Source: Paenibacillus sp. L3-i20 (lineage in GTDB: Bacteria > Bacillota > Bacilli > Paenibacillales > Paenibacillaceae). From it: DNA of 64,000 bases. Shown one piece after another: positions 38,176-48,493 of the stretch. How positions within the stretch are numbered: position 1 is the stretch's first letter; each line of letters begins with the position of its first letter. The stretch spans positions 946,501-1,010,500 of the forward strand of contig NZ_BQME02000001.1 in assembly GCF_022180385.2 (NCBI RefSeq). Direction: 5' to 3'. The notes beneath the pieces were generated by a model. The model made no database searches. It was not told where the DNA came from and saw nothing but the letters and a program-made list of their open reading frames with translations. The translations under genes were made by a program, and so were the position numbers.

Positions 38176-39161
38176 CAACTTGCTTCCCCCGCTTTCCCAT
38201 ACAGCCAGCAAGCAACCTTCTGGTTGCCCGGCTCTTCTTGCAGCAGTGGTTGCTTCGTGTTGCATATTGCCTTTCGATGCTCACAACGTTCATAAAAGTA
38301 ACAAGATTGCTCATTAAGCTCCAGCGGATTCGGCACCTGACCCGGAATCGAATAGAGCTGCTCCTGCCGCTGATTAATGACCGGCTTTGATCGCAGAAGT
38401 CCTTGCGTATAAGGATGTAGCGGCTTTTCGAATAACTCTACAACTCCGCCTGTCTCGACAACCTTCCCTGAATACATGACAACGACGTGGTCTGCCATTT
38501 CTGCAACGACACCAAGATCATGTGTAATGAGCAAAATGGACATATTCGAGTCACTCTTAATTTGTGCAAGCTTATCGAGAATTTGTGCTTGAATCGTTAC
38601 ATCTAGTGCGGTTGTTGGCTCATCTGCGATAAGCAGCCTCGGATTGCACGAAATCGCAATGGCAATCATAATTCGTTGCAACATCCCGCCACTTAATTCA
38701 TGCGGATAACAGCCGGCAATTTGCTCGGGACGAGGAATATCGACCATTTCGATAAGCTCAATTGCTCGTAGATGCGCTTCCTTGCGACTTAACTTCAGAT
38801 GTTCCATAAGCGGCTCCATTAATTGTTGTCCGATGGTCAATACCGGATTAAGCGATGACATAGGCTCTTGAAATATAATCGAGATGTCGTTGCCACGAAT
38901 CGTTCTTTGCTCATTTTTGCTAAGTTTAAGCAGATTATCGCCCTCAAAGCGGATAACGCCTCCTACAACTTTGCCTGCCGGCTCTTCCACAAGACCCATT
39001 ATCGACATCGCAGTTACACTTTTGCCGCAGCCCGACTCCCCAACGATGCATACGGTCTCTCCTTCGTTAATACTCAAGCTAACACGATCGACCGCTTTCA
39101 CTTCTCCATGTTCCGTAAAAAAATGAGTGCTAAGATCTTCAATTTCCAATACAGGTTTCAT
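38175..39161 (-). CDS. Oligopeptide ABC transporter ATP-binding protein (OppD-like)
   Basis: This 328-residue ATPase has Walker A (IVGESGCGKSVTAMS), a Q-loop (IFQEPMSSLNPV), signature LSGGMLQRIMIAIA, Walker B ([14 protein letters not shown]) and LITHDLGVV. The C-terminal Cys cluster (CYFYERCEHRKAIC) matches the iron-sulfur-type motif of the OppD family. It forms the ATPase pair with the next gene and powers the OppB/OppC channel. Confidence 0.93.
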   Translation of the reverse strand: MKPVLEIEDLSTHFFTEHGEVKAVDRVSLSINEGETVCIVGESGCGKSVTAMSIMGLVEEPAGKVVGGVIRFEGDNLLKLSKNEQRTIRGNDISIIFQEPMSSLNPVLTIGQQLMEPLMEHLKLSRKEAHLRAIELIEMVDIPRPEQIAGCYPHELSGGMLQRIMIAIAISCNPRLLIADEPTTALDVTIQAQILDKLAQIKSDSNMSILLITHDLGVVAEMADHVVVMYSGKVVETGGVVELFEKPLHPYTQGLLRSKPVINQRQEQLYSIPGQVPNPLELNEQSCYFYERCEHRKAICNTKQPLLQEEPGNQKVACWLYGKAGEAS

Positions 39162-39178
39162 CGTTTGACGTTCACCTA

Positions 39179-40105
39179 CTACTTTTGTTTTGGGTCGAGC
39201 GCATCTCGTAATCCGTCACCGAACATATTAATCGCAATAACTGTCAAAAAAATAGCCATACCCGGCGGTATCCATAACCATGGTCGTAACTCGAAGTCCA
39301 TTAAATTGTTCGCTGAGTCGATCATATTCCCCCACGTTGCGGTCGGCGGCATAACGCCAAGTCCAAAAAAACTCAATATCGATTCGCTCAAAATAGCACC
39401 GCCTACGTTCAGTGTCGAAATAACAATGAGCAGTGGCACCATATTAGGAAGAATATGATTAAATAATTTTCGATGATCACGCAAGCCAAGAACGATTGTC
39501 GCCTGCATAAACTCACGTTCTCTTAAACTAAGCAATTGCCCGCGAATGAGTCTTGCAAGTCCTGGCCAACCAATAACGCTGAGCATAATCATAACGACAT
39601 ACATTCGATATTCCGTTGGCATTTTCCAATCGGACAGTAATGCTCCTACGATGAATAGGATAGGCAGATTCGGTATCGTTAGCAGTAAATCAGCAATTCG
39701 CATAATGATTTGATCAACAACTCCACGATAATAACCAGCGATTGCACCAAGAACAAAGCCGATCGTAACAGACAACGCCATTGAAGCGATTCCTACAGTT
39801 AATGAAATTCGACCAGCTTGCAGCAGCCTTGTTAACACATCTCTGCCAAGCATATCTGTCCCGAGCCAGTGACTTAGACTAGGCGCATTATTCATTACCA
39901 ATGTATTAATTTTGTTGTCCGCATATGGGGAGAAAAAAGGCCCTATAAAACAAGCCGCAAACATAAAAACAATAAACCAAAAGCATATGACAGCGAGCTT
40001 ATTTTTACGAATGCGGCGCAGTGATTGGCTCCATAACGAGGACTCGGCAGCAACTTGCTTATCCTTGGATACTTTGCTCACCGCTTTGGCGGTCAACGTC
40101 GACAT
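39179..40105 (-). CDS. Oligopeptide ABC transporter permease (OppC-like)
   Basis: This 308-residue membrane protein has a long cytosolic N-terminus with Gln/Ser/Leu-Arg-Arg before the first helix (the OppC_N domain). It then shows the hallmark HWLGTDMLGRDVLTRLLQAG, five core helices and the EAA loop (EFMQATIVLGLRDHRKLFNH). It pairs with the OppB-like protein. Confidence 0.93.
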   Translation of the reverse strand: MSTLTAKAVSKVSKDKQVAAESSLWSQSLRRIRKNKLAVICFWFIVFMFAACFIGPFFSPYADNKINTLVMNNAPSLSHWLGTDMLGRDVLTRLLQAGRISLTVGIASMALSVTIGFVLGAIAGYYRGVVDQIIMRIADLLLTIPNLPILFIVGALLSDWKMPTEYRMYVVMIMLSVIGWPGLARLIRGQLLSLREREFMQATIVLGLRDHRKLFNHILPNMVPLLIVISTLNVGGAILSESILSFFGLGVMPPTATWGNMIDSANNLMDFELRPWLWIPPGMAIFLTVIAINMFGDGLRDALDPKQK

Positions 40106-40120
40106 AAAGATTCAGTCCTC

Positions 40121-41077
40121 CTATTGCAATTTCACGCGCGGATCGGCGACTCGATACATTAAGTCAGAGAATAATGTGCCAATTACTGTAAATATCGCGA
40201 TTAACATCGTTAAGCCCATTAGCAATGGGTAATCTCTAACTGTGAACGACTGCATAAATAAATTTCCGATACCCGGCCAGTTGAATATTTTCTCAATAAT
40301 GAGTGACCCTCCAAACAAAGCTGGAAGCTCAAAGCCTATCATTGTGATAGCAGGAAGCATCGCATTGCGCAGTGCGTGACGGAATAAAACGGTTCGTTCC
40401 TTTAACCCCTTTGCCCTAGCTGTCCGAATATAATCTTGTCTGATGACATCGAGCACATTGCTGCGGAAATATCGTGTAAGCGAGCCGACACCGAGCAATG
40501 TCATTACAGCTACAGGTAATATCATGTGATGCAACACTTCCTTCACATAGGCAAATCCTGTCGCATTACTTCCCGTCGTTATCATTCCGCCCGGTGGCAG
40601 CCACTTCAAATCAACAGCAAATATTTTGATGAAAAAAAGTCCAATAAAGAAAGAAGGAATAGACATCGCTGCAAATACAAAAATGACAATTATCGTATCA
40701 AACCACGAATATTGTTTGTATGCAGATATGACACCGACGATTACCGCTATGAGCCACGTTAATATAGTAGATGTGATTGCGAGTAGAAATGAGCTCCCTA
40801 TATATTCATTAAATAACGTAAGGACAGGCTTCTGCTGCTGTAAGGAATAACCGAAATCGCCCTGTAGCGCATTACCCATCCAGACCGCGTACCGCTCCAA
40901 AACCGGATCGCTTAGTCCATAAATTTCTCTTAGCTCCGCTTCGCGCTCATCCGTTAATTTCACATTGCCCGTAATAAAATCTCCTGGCATTAAGGCATAT
41001 AGCAAAAAAATGAGGAGCGAAGCAGCCAGCAATATAAGAGTCGTATGCAGCAGTCTGCGCAATATAAATGTTTTCAT
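40121..41077 (-). CDS. Oligopeptide ABC transporter permease (OppB-like)
   Basis: This 318-residue membrane protein has six helices. The start is typical (FILRRLLHTTLILLAASLLIF, then ALMPGDF), followed by ERYAVWMGNALQGDFGYSL and the EAA loop (DYIRTARAKGLKERTVLFRH). The end (EKIFNWPGIGNLFMQSFTVRD) is complete, unlike the NikB pseudogene in this window. ATG at 41077 follows AAGGAGC; an upstream in-frame TTG at 41155 would overlap the oppA end. Confidence 0.93.
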   Translation of the reverse strand: MKTFILRRLLHTTLILLAASLLIFLLYALMPGDFITGNVKLTDEREAELREIYGLSDPVLERYAVWMGNALQGDFGYSLQQQKPVLTLFNEYIGSSFLLAITSTILTWLIAVIVGVISAYKQYSWFDTIIVIFVFAAMSIPSFFIGLFFIKIFAVDLKWLPPGGMITTGSNATGFAYVKEVLHHMILPVAVMTLLGVGSLTRYFRSNVLDVIRQDYIRTARAKGLKERTVLFRHALRNAMLPAITMIGFELPALFGGSLIIEKIFNWPGIGNLFMQSFTVRDYPLLMGLTMLIAIFTVIGTLFSDLMYRVADPRVKLQ

Positions 41078-41136
41078 GATCGGCTCCTTATTTTCGCTGA
41101 CTGAAGCCGTTGCTCCAGCCAGCGAAACCTGCACAT

Positions 41137-42885
41137 TTATTGGGCTAGCTTCCAATCCGGCAATCCTACCGTAATACCACGGAATGGATTCACGGTAAGA
41201 TCTTGAATACGTCCGTTATAGCCATAGACCATTTTGCTGTAGCTGGTGAAGATGTATGGAAGATCGTCATTGATAACCTGATAAAGCTCTTTATACACCT
41301 TTTTACGCTCCTCGATATCCAATGTAGCCAAGCCTTTCTCAAATAGTTCTTTCACTTTGGGATTGTCATAGCCTTTCACATCTCCGTTAACGAAAGAGCT
41401 AACTCCATCAGATGGGTCATTCAAAAGCGGCGTAGAAAATGAAACAAGGTCAAAGTCTCCACTCTTATGTTTGGCGAGTTGTGCATTAAAATCTGCAAAT
41501 TGCTCAGGCTCGAATTTAATACCAATTGCTTCGTAATTTTCTTTCGCTACCGCTATAAATATATCCGTTCCTTTTTTCTTCGAGCCGATGAAATGGATCT
41601 TCAACTCCTTGCCGTCTTTTTCACGAATCCCGTTTTTCCCTACTATCCAGCCAGCTTCTTCAAGCAGCTGCTTTGCTTTCTCTGGATCATACTCGTATGG
41701 ATTAATGCCCTCCTCTGTGTATGCCCAAGATATTGGAGGAGCAGGAATATTCGCTACTATAGCAGCCCCTTGGTTAGAATCGACGTAGATTGTTTTCCGA
41801 TCTAATCCATAAGTGAGTGCTTGGCGAACCCGCTTATCCTTCAAATGCTCCTTCTCAAAATTAAATTGAATATAGCCATAATTACTTGCTGTGAAGTTTT
41901 GCAAATTTAGGAATCCGAGTTTTTTTAGCTTATTGATATTTTCCTCCGTTGCAGAAAATCCGCCGAAATCTTGTTCGCCAGTCTCAATAAACTGCCACGT
42001 ATCGCCTTCTGTCGTTTTGTAGATGAAGTTTTGGATACCAACCTTACCGCGGTAATAATGCTCGTTAGCGACAAAACGTACCTCTTGCCCTGGAATAAAT
42101 TTATCCAGCTTATACGGTCCGTTCCCAACTGGTTTCGCATGCAGGTTTTTGATGTAATCGAGACTGCCAAATGTATAGTCCTTACCATAATAGGCTTTGG
42201 ATAGCACCTTCCCACCTAACGTCAGGACAGCAGTTGCATTCACTTTCTCAAGCGAAGCAGATACGGTTAATGGATCAATCACTTTGATCCCTTCGATAGT
42301 GGTTGCTTTCCCTTCTTTATAATCCTGAGAACCTTTAATACCAAGAGTTAACAAATCGCTGTCCCCGTCATAGGCTTTGTCAAAGATGAGCGACCATGTA
42401 AAGGCAACATCCTCTGCTGTCAAAGGAGAGCCATCACTAAACTTCGAATCCCTGCGCAGATGGAATGTGTACGTTAAGTTGTCAGGCGACACTTCCCACT
42501 TTTCAGCAAGATCAGGGACAGGTACACCTTTTGTATCAACAGTGACAAGTGAAGAAAATAGAACGGAGGATACGTTGCCGTCATATCCACTTTGATGGAA
42601 ATAAGGTGTAAATGCTCCGCTCGGATCGGTAAGGCCAACAATAACGGTATCTGTACGTTTTTTTGCTGCTTCTGGAAGCTTCGTAAGATCGCTTGCTAAC
42701 GTAAGACCAGAATCCGCAGGAGGCGCGGTCGCTGTAGATGTGTTCGGTGATGGTGTAGTCGTAGCAGTTGAATCTGCCGAAGGGGTAGTTGTTGAATCCT
42801 TAGGTTCATTATTTTTTGAGCATGCGGAAAGGAGTGTTAACGCTGTGAGAACTACTGCGAGTAAGATCAAAGTTGTTTTTTTCAT
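41137..42885 (-). CDS. Oligopeptide/nickel-type ABC transporter substrate-binding lipoprotein (OppA-like)
   Basis: This 582-residue lipoprotein has a signal ending LTLLSACSKNN and a Thr/Ser/Pro linker to about residue 60, then a class II (SBP_bac_5) binding fold. Typical signatures are LAEKWEVSPDNLTYTFHLRR with FSDGSPLTAEDVAFTW. Later VRQALTYGLDRKTIY and the C-terminal KVYKELYQVINDDLPYIF appear. It is the first and, by usual operon logic, most highly expressed gene of the opp operon. Peptide specificity is unknown. Confidence 0.93.
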   Translation of the reverse strand: MKKTTLILLAVVLTALTLLSACSKNNEPKDSTTTPSADSTATTTPSPNTSTATAPPADSGLTLASDLTKLPEAAKKRTDTVIVGLTDPSGAFTPYFHQSGYDGNVSSVLFSSLVTVDTKGVPVPDLAEKWEVSPDNLTYTFHLRRDSKFSDGSPLTAEDVAFTWSLIFDKAYDGDSDLLTLGIKGSQDYKEGKATTIEGIKVIDPLTVSASLEKVNATAVLTLGGKVLSKAYYGKDYTFGSLDYIKNLHAKPVGNGPYKLDKFIPGQEVRFVANEHYYRGKVGIQNFIYKTTEGDTWQFIETGEQDFGGFSATEENINKLKKLGFLNLQNFTASNYGYIQFNFEKEHLKDKRVRQALTYGLDRKTIYVDSNQGAAIVANIPAPPISWAYTEEGINPYEYDPEKAKQLLEEAGWIVGKNGIREKDGKELKIHFIGSKKKGTDIFIAVAKENYEAIGIKFEPEQFADFNAQLAKHKSGDFDLVSFSTPLLNDPSDGVSSFVNGDVKGYDNPKVKELFEKGLATLDIEERKKVYKELYQVINDDLPYIFTSYSKMVYGYNGRIQDLTVNPFRGITVGLPDWKLAQ

Positions 42886-43032
42886 AGATCGATCCCTCTT
42901 CTCATATAAATTATACAATTCCGATAAGATAAGTATGATATCAGCTGATAGGTTATATTATAGGATCGAAATACAGTTCTGTAAATAGAGAACAAATAAA
43001 AATTTGTAAATTCAATTATATAGGTGGTAAAA

Positions 43033-43079
43033 ACAAAAAAAGCCGTTTATGCTCCGACTTTCCGGTGCAGAAATGGCTT
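43033..43079 (-). terminator. Terminator of the HTH regulator gene
   Basis: An imperfect long stem (AAGCCATTT...AAACGGCTT with TGC/GCA and CCG/CGG inside) is followed by seven T on the minus strand, 32 nt after the stop at 43112. Confidence 0.75.
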
Positions 43080-43111
43080 CGTTTAGAAGAGGTTTCATTA
43101 AGGGTTACCCG

Positions 43112-44020
43112 TTATCGCTCAATAAAATCAAGTAAATTGCTTTGAATTCGTAATAAGGCATGTGATCTTAAGCTGTATTCAGTTAGAGTATCTCCATCGA
43201 AATGAGCACAAATTAAGCCTGCGGTACGCAATTTGGCAATATGATCATGAGTAATTCCTTTCGACAGACCAAGGTGACGAACGATCTCACTGAAACTCCG
43301 TGGACCTTTGTGGAGATAACGTAATATTTTCAAACGATTCCTCTCACCAAGACTGCGAAGTACACGATAATTATGTGGAGAAAGGAAATCTTCCTGCTCT
43401 AGATTAATTCTTGCGGAATAGTGGCATAACGTAACTTCGCCAAAACGAAAGATCATATTAATTGGCTGAAAGTGAAATTGCGGAATAAGGATGAGCTTAT
43501 TTAAACCTTCTGTTTGCATAAATCGCAAACCATTTGTTGTTTCATCGATAAATACTTCCTGAGACATGCTGTGCATTGCAGCTTTCCGTTCGTTTAACTC
43601 CTTCTGCAATGCTGTGATAATAGTTGGCTCGATATGACGGAAATATTGCTCGTTCCAACCATCAATCATTGTTAATGTCCGGGAACGAAAATCGTGCATG
43701 CTTTCTGGATATTGGTCAACATAGTTAAGAACAAGCTCATTCAAGTCACCCACAGTTAATCCGTCAAGCCATTTCAAAAAGCCTTCCGCACTAACTGTGT
43801 CTGGACATAGATGAATGAGTAAATAAATTAGCTTCCACTCCGCATTCATTTTTGTCCCACTTAGCAGTGAATCTAGCTCAGGGGTAAGCTTTTGGCGGGT
43901 ATCGTTTGCCCATGTCGATGGCAGATCAAGCTTTTTATGAGAGTTACGACATATATAAGTGTGAAGGCTTGCAATAAGCTCGTGTACGGGCTCGAACATA
44001 ACTTCCAATCGGTAATCCAA
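43112..44020 (-). CDS. Winged-helix (ArsR-like) transcriptional regulator with large N-terminal domain
   Basis: This 302-residue protein has a C-terminal winged HTH (about 225-300: LGERNRLKILRYLHKGPRSF, SEIVRHLGLSKGITHDHIAK, then AGLICAHFDGDTLTEYSL). The 220-residue N-terminal domain is like that of DUF5937-type ArsR regulators, with no clear ligand motif. It lies upstream of no obvious partner, with the opp operon downstream in the same direction after a terminator. It could control opp, but this is a guess. Confidence 0.78.
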   Translation of the reverse strand: MDYRLEVMFEPVHELIASLHTYICRNSHKKLDLPSTWANDTRQKLTPELDSLLSGTKMNAEWKLIYLLIHLCPDTVSAEGFLKWLDGLTVGDLNELVLNYVDQYPESMHDFRSRTLTMIDGWNEQYFRHIEPTIITALQKELNERKAAMHSMSQEVFIDETTNGLRFMQTEGLNKLILIPQFHFQPINMIFRFGEVTLCHYSARINLEQEDFLSPHNYRVLRSLGERNRLKILRYLHKGPRSFSEIVRHLGLSKGITHDHIAKLRTAGLICAHFDGDTLTEYSLRSHALLRIQSNLLDFIER

Positions 44021-44175
44021 TGCAATCCGCTCCTCTCAAGCTACCTGCACTCATTATAACTTGAACGCATCGACGTATTCTATATATGCTCAAACAATTC
44101 ATTCCTAGCAAAAATAAGCCTTCTTTGCCACTCTAAGAGCAGGTTAGAAGACTTACATTATTATTTTTCATTTTT

Positions 44176-45648
44176 TTACGTACCGCAATAAGTTCGATAT
44201 GGATAGGTTGTTGGCGCTGGCAGAGTTGCGTATTCTTCTTGCTCAGGAGAATGAACAAATGGATTTTTTAGAACGTTTAGAAGTTGCTCCATCACGCTCG
44301 AATCTCCATTTTCTGCAGCCTGCAACGCTTCCTCAACCCGATGATTACGAGGGATTAGCGCCGGATTGCTGCTCTTCATCAATTGCTTAGCAGCTTCATC
44401 TGACTCTTGTTGCCCCTCTAGTCTCGTCTGCCACAGCTCATGCCACTGAGTAAATTCGTCAGTACCAAACATAGCGTTGCCATCCCGTTTATCAAATGTT
44501 AGCGAGAGGAACGTATTTGTGTAGTCAGCTTCATACTTCTGCATCAAATTGAGCAAATCTTTAATAAGAGTTTCATCCTGCTCTTCTTCGCCTAACAATC
44601 CCAGCTTCGCCCTCATTCCTGCGAGCCAATTTTGATAAAATAATTCGGCAAATTGTGCGATTGCACCTTCGGCAAGCTTTATAGCTTGTTCCTCGTCAGT
44701 ATGCAGAAGCGGCAATAACGTTTCCGCAAATCTTGCGAGGTTCCATGCGGCAATTTGCGGCTGATTACCATATGCATAGCGCCCATTCTTATCAATAGAA
44801 CTAAACACCGTCGCTGGATCATAATCATCCATGAAGGCGCAAGGTCCATAATCAATCGTTTCTCCACTAATAGCCATGTTGTCGGTGTTCATTACCCCAT
44901 GAATAAAACCAACAAGCTGCCACTTGGCAATAAGCCCAGCCTGACGCTTGATTACGGCTTGAAGTAACGATAAATAACGGTTTTCATCAGCCGCAACCTC
45001 AGGATAATGTCTTTGCACAGTGTAATCTGCCAAAGCCCGAAGATCATGAACTGTTCCCCAATTTGCAGCGTATTGGAAAGTGCCTACACGTAGATGACTA
45101 GCAGCTATGCGTGTAACAATTGCACCCGGCAGCTTCATTTCTCGTTGAACGGACTCACCCGTTGTCACGACAGCTAAGCTGCGGGTAGTAGCAATACCTA
45201 GCCCATGCATGGCTTCGCTCATAATGTATTCTCGCAGCATCGGCCCAAGTGCCGCTCGACCATCGCCCCCACGAGAATATGGTGTTCTGCCTGAACCTTT
45301 AAGCTGAATATCTACCCGTTCGTTTAGAGGTGTAATCTGTTCTCCAAGCAGAATCGCCCGACCGTCACCCAGCATCGTAAAATGTCCAAATTGATGGCCA
45401 GCATAAGCTTGTGCAAGAGGCAATCCGCCTTCTGGAATTTCGTTACCTGCAAGCACTGCTAAACCTTTATCACTTTGTAAATCTTGGACACTCAACCCTA
45501 GTGATGTTGCCAATGACTCATTAAGAATGATTAGCTTTGGTGCACTAACAGGGTTTAAGTTAAGCGTAGAGAATAGGGATTGCGGCAGGCGAGCGTAACT
45601 ATTGTCAAACTTCCAACCTGCTTCTATAGTCATTTTTTGTTCAGTCAT
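44176..45648 (-). CDS. selO: Protein adenylyltransferase SelO (YdiU/UPF0061)
   Basis: This 490-residue pseudokinase-fold enzyme transfers AMP from ATP to Ser, Thr or Tyr of target proteins in the known SelO family. The family landmarks are present: [70 protein letters not shown] and the D-Y-D-P region. The C-terminus ends Cys-Gly-Thr, with Cys at the third-last place where some homologues have selenocysteine. ATG at 45648 is preferred, as GGAG sits 8 nt before it and inside the longer frame from 45660. Confidence 0.95.
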   Translation of the reverse strand: MTEQKMTIEAGWKFDNSYARLPQSLFSTLNLNPVSAPKLIILNESLATSLGLSVQDLQSDKGLAVLAGNEIPEGGLPLAQAYAGHQFGHFTMLGDGRAILLGEQITPLNERVDIQLKGSGRTPYSRGGDGRAALGPMLREYIMSEAMHGLGIATTRSLAVVTTGESVQREMKLPGAIVTRIAASHLRVGTFQYAANWGTVHDLRALADYTVQRHYPEVAADENRYLSLLQAVIKRQAGLIAKWQLVGFIHGVMNTDNMAISGETIDYGPCAFMDDYDPATVFSSIDKNGRYAYGNQPQIAAWNLARFAETLLPLLHTDEEQAIKLAEGAIAQFAELFYQNWLAGMRAKLGLLGEEEQDETLIKDLLNLMQKYEADYTNTFLSLTFDKRDGNAMFGTDEFTQWHELWQTRLEGQQESDEAAKQLMKSSNPALIPRNHRVEEALQAAENGDSSVMEQLLNVLKNPFVHSPEQEEYATLPAPTTYPYRTYCGT

Positions 45649-45790
45649 CGTTATCTCCATTAATTTGTGACTTGTTAATCGGATTTGTGATTCATTTTCT
45701 ATTCTAACGCAAGACGCTTCTTTAATTGTAAGCTACCGTTCTTTTATTATACATTTTGTATACCTTTTGGCGCACTGTCACATATTTATT

Positions 45791-45945
45791 GAAGTCATTC
45801 TTCGAAAAGAGTTTGTTGAAGAGCTGAAGAAATTACAGTTTCTGTGATGCATGAAGAAATTGTTATTGAACGACGAGCAATCGATCACGAAGCAAGTGAT
45901 GATCCCATTCATGCAGAAGAGATCATTCGTATTTCTCTTAGCCTT
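45791..45945 (+). pseudogene. Remnant of a YsnF-like (DUF2382) stress gene
   Basis: The 3' end of a DUF2382 domain can be read: EVILRKEFVEELKK, then after a one-base shift TVSVMHEEIVIERRAIDHEA and HAEEIIRISLS. This is the conserved beta-hairpin repeat of YsnF/AvaK proteins. The N-terminal part is missing, the frame is shifted near 45833, and the frame then runs into a terminator at 45941. The 62-codon reading frame that can be drawn here extends past that terminator and is not a real gene. The rest of 45649-46164 holds no gene. Confidence 0.7.
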
Positions 45946-45972
45946 TTCTGCAAAAGCAGTTTAGGCTCTTTT
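45941..45972 (+). terminator. Terminator after the ysnF remnant
   Basis: GCC...CTGC / GCAG...GGC hairpin with an AAAA loop and CTCTTTTGATA after it. It closely resembles the terminator at 51391, with the shared core CCTTTTCTGC and TTTTGATA, suggesting related 3' ends. Confidence 0.7.
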
Positions 45973-46164
45973 GATACAGTATTTCAAAAATATGGATACG
46001 GCTATATTCGAACAAACCTCGCTAGTAAGTAGGTATACTAATTTCACGACAAAAAGCAGTCTCGAACTTGAAAATAAAGTTCCAAACTGCCTTACATATT
46101 AGATATTAAATTAGAATTGCTGGACAATCATTTGCTTCTCCCAAAAAGAAAAATCAATCTACAA

Positions 46165-48171
46165 TTAAAAGCCCATTGCCGCTACAAGTACTCTAGCAAT
46201 ATTAGATAATATAAATGCAGATTCCTTATGAAGCAGCTCATCTTTTGAACGGAAATCAGCTCCGCTTTCACTTGGTTCGATTTCAGGCCCAGCCATGCCA
46301 GTTGCTACGAGGAATTGCACTGCTTCTTGACCCCATATAGCCGTCTCGCCGCTCAATTTCACTGGAATTGCTAATGCGCCAAACGTTTGCATCGAGCGAT
46401 AGACCATAACAGCAGCTTCTTCGCGTGTAATAATTCGATCAGGATAAAACTGTCCTGTGGCATTTCCTTTAATAATTCCGATTACTGCGAGTTGATTAAT
46501 TTCAGTTGAGTAGCGATGACCTTCTGTATCAGCAAAGGTTGTAGCTACCTGCGTCAACGGATAATTCATTAAATGATGCAGCTGTGTCGCAAATTCAGCA
46601 CGGGTCAAAGCTCTCTCAGGTTCAAATGCGACTGCATCCGGGTTAAGTGCACCATCTAACGTACGCAGCGTATAAATTTCATTGGCATATGGATGATTAC
46701 GAGGCACATCATCGTAATCTCGTTTGTCCTCCACTCGCTCGCTCCATGCAGATGGTATGGAATAATCAAGATGAGTTATTTTACCTTCCTCATTCCCTTT
46801 AAAAGCAGCTGCTTTTCCCGATTCATCACGAAACAGTCCATCGCCAATAGGTACTAGCTTTTTATTCCCGGTTGCTCCGCTAAACGAAAGATATCCCTCT
46901 TCTGCTCTAACAGCAAAGTGTGCAAGCGGATAACGCAAGAAACGGTAGCTTCCTTCATACTTTGTTAATTGAGCTTTAGTGAGTGCAAGAACGGGACGCT
47001 CTTTGTCCGTTTCCGGATAATAATGATCCATAAAAGCTTTAAACAATCCTGAAATGATCGCTGTGTTATCCTTATCGCCATTAAGTACAATAAAACCACC
47101 AACTTTACGATCAGGCAGCAGCCACATCCATGAATGAAAACCTGACAAATCTCCAGCTTTCCCAATCACATTTTCGCCATTGTAGTTTTCGCGATGAAAC
47201 ATTTCAAATCCATAACTCATAGTCGGTAACTCTGGGTGAATGGAGATGCGTGTCTGATGCATTTCTTTGACCGTTTTCTCCTGCAAAATCCTTTGATTGC
47301 CTAGTTGGCCGCCATTCAAATGAGCTAACATGAACTTGGAAATATCTGTACTTGTCGCAACCATACCTCCTGTTGGCATAATGGGTGGATTAATTTCATA
47401 AAAAGGCATTGCCTCACCGTTTCCATTATGGCCCGTTGCGAGCTTTTCCTTTACCTTATCTGTTATACGGAAATCACTATTTGTCATACCAAGGGGACGG
47501 AATATCTTATCTTCAACGACTTCCTCGAAGGGCTTATTTGTCATCTTCTGCACAATATAGCCCTGTAGGTTTGATGCGTAGTTGTCATATTTGTAAGCAG
47601 TTCCGGGTTTGCGGACTACAGTTGGTGCGTAATTTTCGATGTATTGTTCTAGTGTAGAAGGTCCGGCAAGGTCTATATCGGAATAATCAAATCCGGAAGT
47701 GTGTGTGAGCAAATCTTGTATTTTCAGCTTAGTCGTTGTTTTGTTTGCTACTTTAAAACCACTTGTATAGTTGTGTATATCCCCATTTAAATCAACCTTA
47801 CCTTCTTCAACTAGTTGCATTAGCGCCGTAGCTGTAAATACCTTCGACACAGAAGCTACTCGGAAAAGAGTTTCATTCGGATCGATCAGCTTCTTACTTT
47901 TCACATCTGCATATCCAAAGCCTTTATTCAGCAGCACCTTATCTTCACCTACAACAACAAATGCCCCTCCAGCCAATGACTTTTTCACTTCCGGTCGGTT
48001 GAAGTATGCATCCGCAAATGCCTCTACCTCTTTAGCGTCTTTAGGACCATTAGCAATTGCAGCTGCCACTTTGTTTTCTGGTAATGAAACTGTCGTTACT
48101 GTAATAATAGCTGCCATAAGCGCTGCCGCCCATTTGTTCCTCTTTCTTTTCTTACTTTTTGCCACCAACAT
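46165..48171 (-). CDS. Secreted SLH-anchored serine hydrolase (class C beta-lactamase / DD-peptidase family)
   Basis: This 668-residue protein has a signal peptide (basic KSKKRKRNK then a hydrophobic run to about residue 38) and a beta-lactamase-family domain (45-390). The active-site SxxK is Ser107-Val-Ser-Lys110 (FRVASVSKVFTATALMQL). A YxN-like Tyr-Asp-Asn (KYDNYASNLQGY) follows near 196, with a KAGDLSG/HSW region that may hold the third motif. A lipocalin-like linker domain (about 400-480) and SLH repeats (about 500-650, e.g. FADTEGHRYSTEINQLAVIG and PDRIITREEAAVMVYRSM) come last. It probably acts on peptidoglycan or D-amino peptides at the cell surface. GGAGGGAAG precedes the ATG. Confidence 0.87.
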   Translation of the reverse strand: MLVAKSKKRKRNKWAAALMAAIITVTTVSLPENKVAAAIANGPKDAKEVEAFADAYFNRPEVKKSLAGGAFVVVGEDKVLLNKGFGYADVKSKKLIDPNETLFRVASVSKVFTATALMQLVEEGKVDLNGDIHNYTSGFKVANKTTTKLKIQDLLTHTSGFDYSDIDLAGPSTLEQYIENYAPTVVRKPGTAYKYDNYASNLQGYIVQKMTNKPFEEVVEDKIFRPLGMTNSDFRITDKVKEKLATGHNGNGEAMPFYEINPPIMPTGGMVATSTDISKFMLAHLNGGQLGNQRILQEKTVKEMHQTRISIHPELPTMSYGFEMFHRENYNGENVIGKAGDLSGFHSWMWLLPDRKVGGFIVLNGDKDNTAIISGLFKAFMDHYYPETDKERPVLALTKAQLTKYEGSYRFLRYPLAHFAVRAEEGYLSFSGATGNKKLVPIGDGLFRDESGKAAAFKGNEEGKITHLDYSIPSAWSERVEDKRDYDDVPRNHPYANEIYTLRTLDGALNPDAVAFEPERALTRAEFATQLHHLMNYPLTQVATTFADTEGHRYSTEINQLAVIGIIKGNATGQFYPDRIITREEAAVMVYRSMQTFGALAIPVKLSGETAIWGQEAVQFLVATGMAGPEIEPSESGADFRSKDELLHKESAFILSNIARVLVAAMGF

Positions 48172-48429
48172 AGTCTTCCCTCCATTAACTTTTAACTAAT
48201 TTTTACATCCGATACTTCTCTATCATAATTCACATTCCCCTCTTCAAACTCCGGCTACAGTCCATAATTGCAGCCAGCCCTAAGGTCAAAAATTAATACA
48301 ACTCAAGACTGACATAATCTCTGTCGGAGGGATGATGAAGAAGTAAAAGTCATCCATCCTATCATTCCTTCTCCAAAATAGTATGCGCAATGCATGAACG
48401 AATTGGCGCTTGATTCGCTGCGGAACGAC

Positions 48430-48465
48430 AAAAAAACAAGCTCCTCCTTCGAAAAGGAAAAGCTT
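48430..48465 (-). terminator. Terminator of the DJ-1/GNAT pair
   Basis: The stem AAGCT..TCCTT / AAGGA..AGCTT with a TTCG loop is followed on the minus strand by GTTTTTTTG. It lies about 30 nt after the GNAT stop. Confidence 0.78.
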
Positions 48466-48493
48466 ATCTTATGTCCTGAATCCAACCTGTTCA

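Noticed and set aside
45844..46032. 62-codon gene starting MMHEEIV
   Set aside because: It is the frameshifted tail of a DUF2382 gene and reads past a terminator; listed as a pseudogene.
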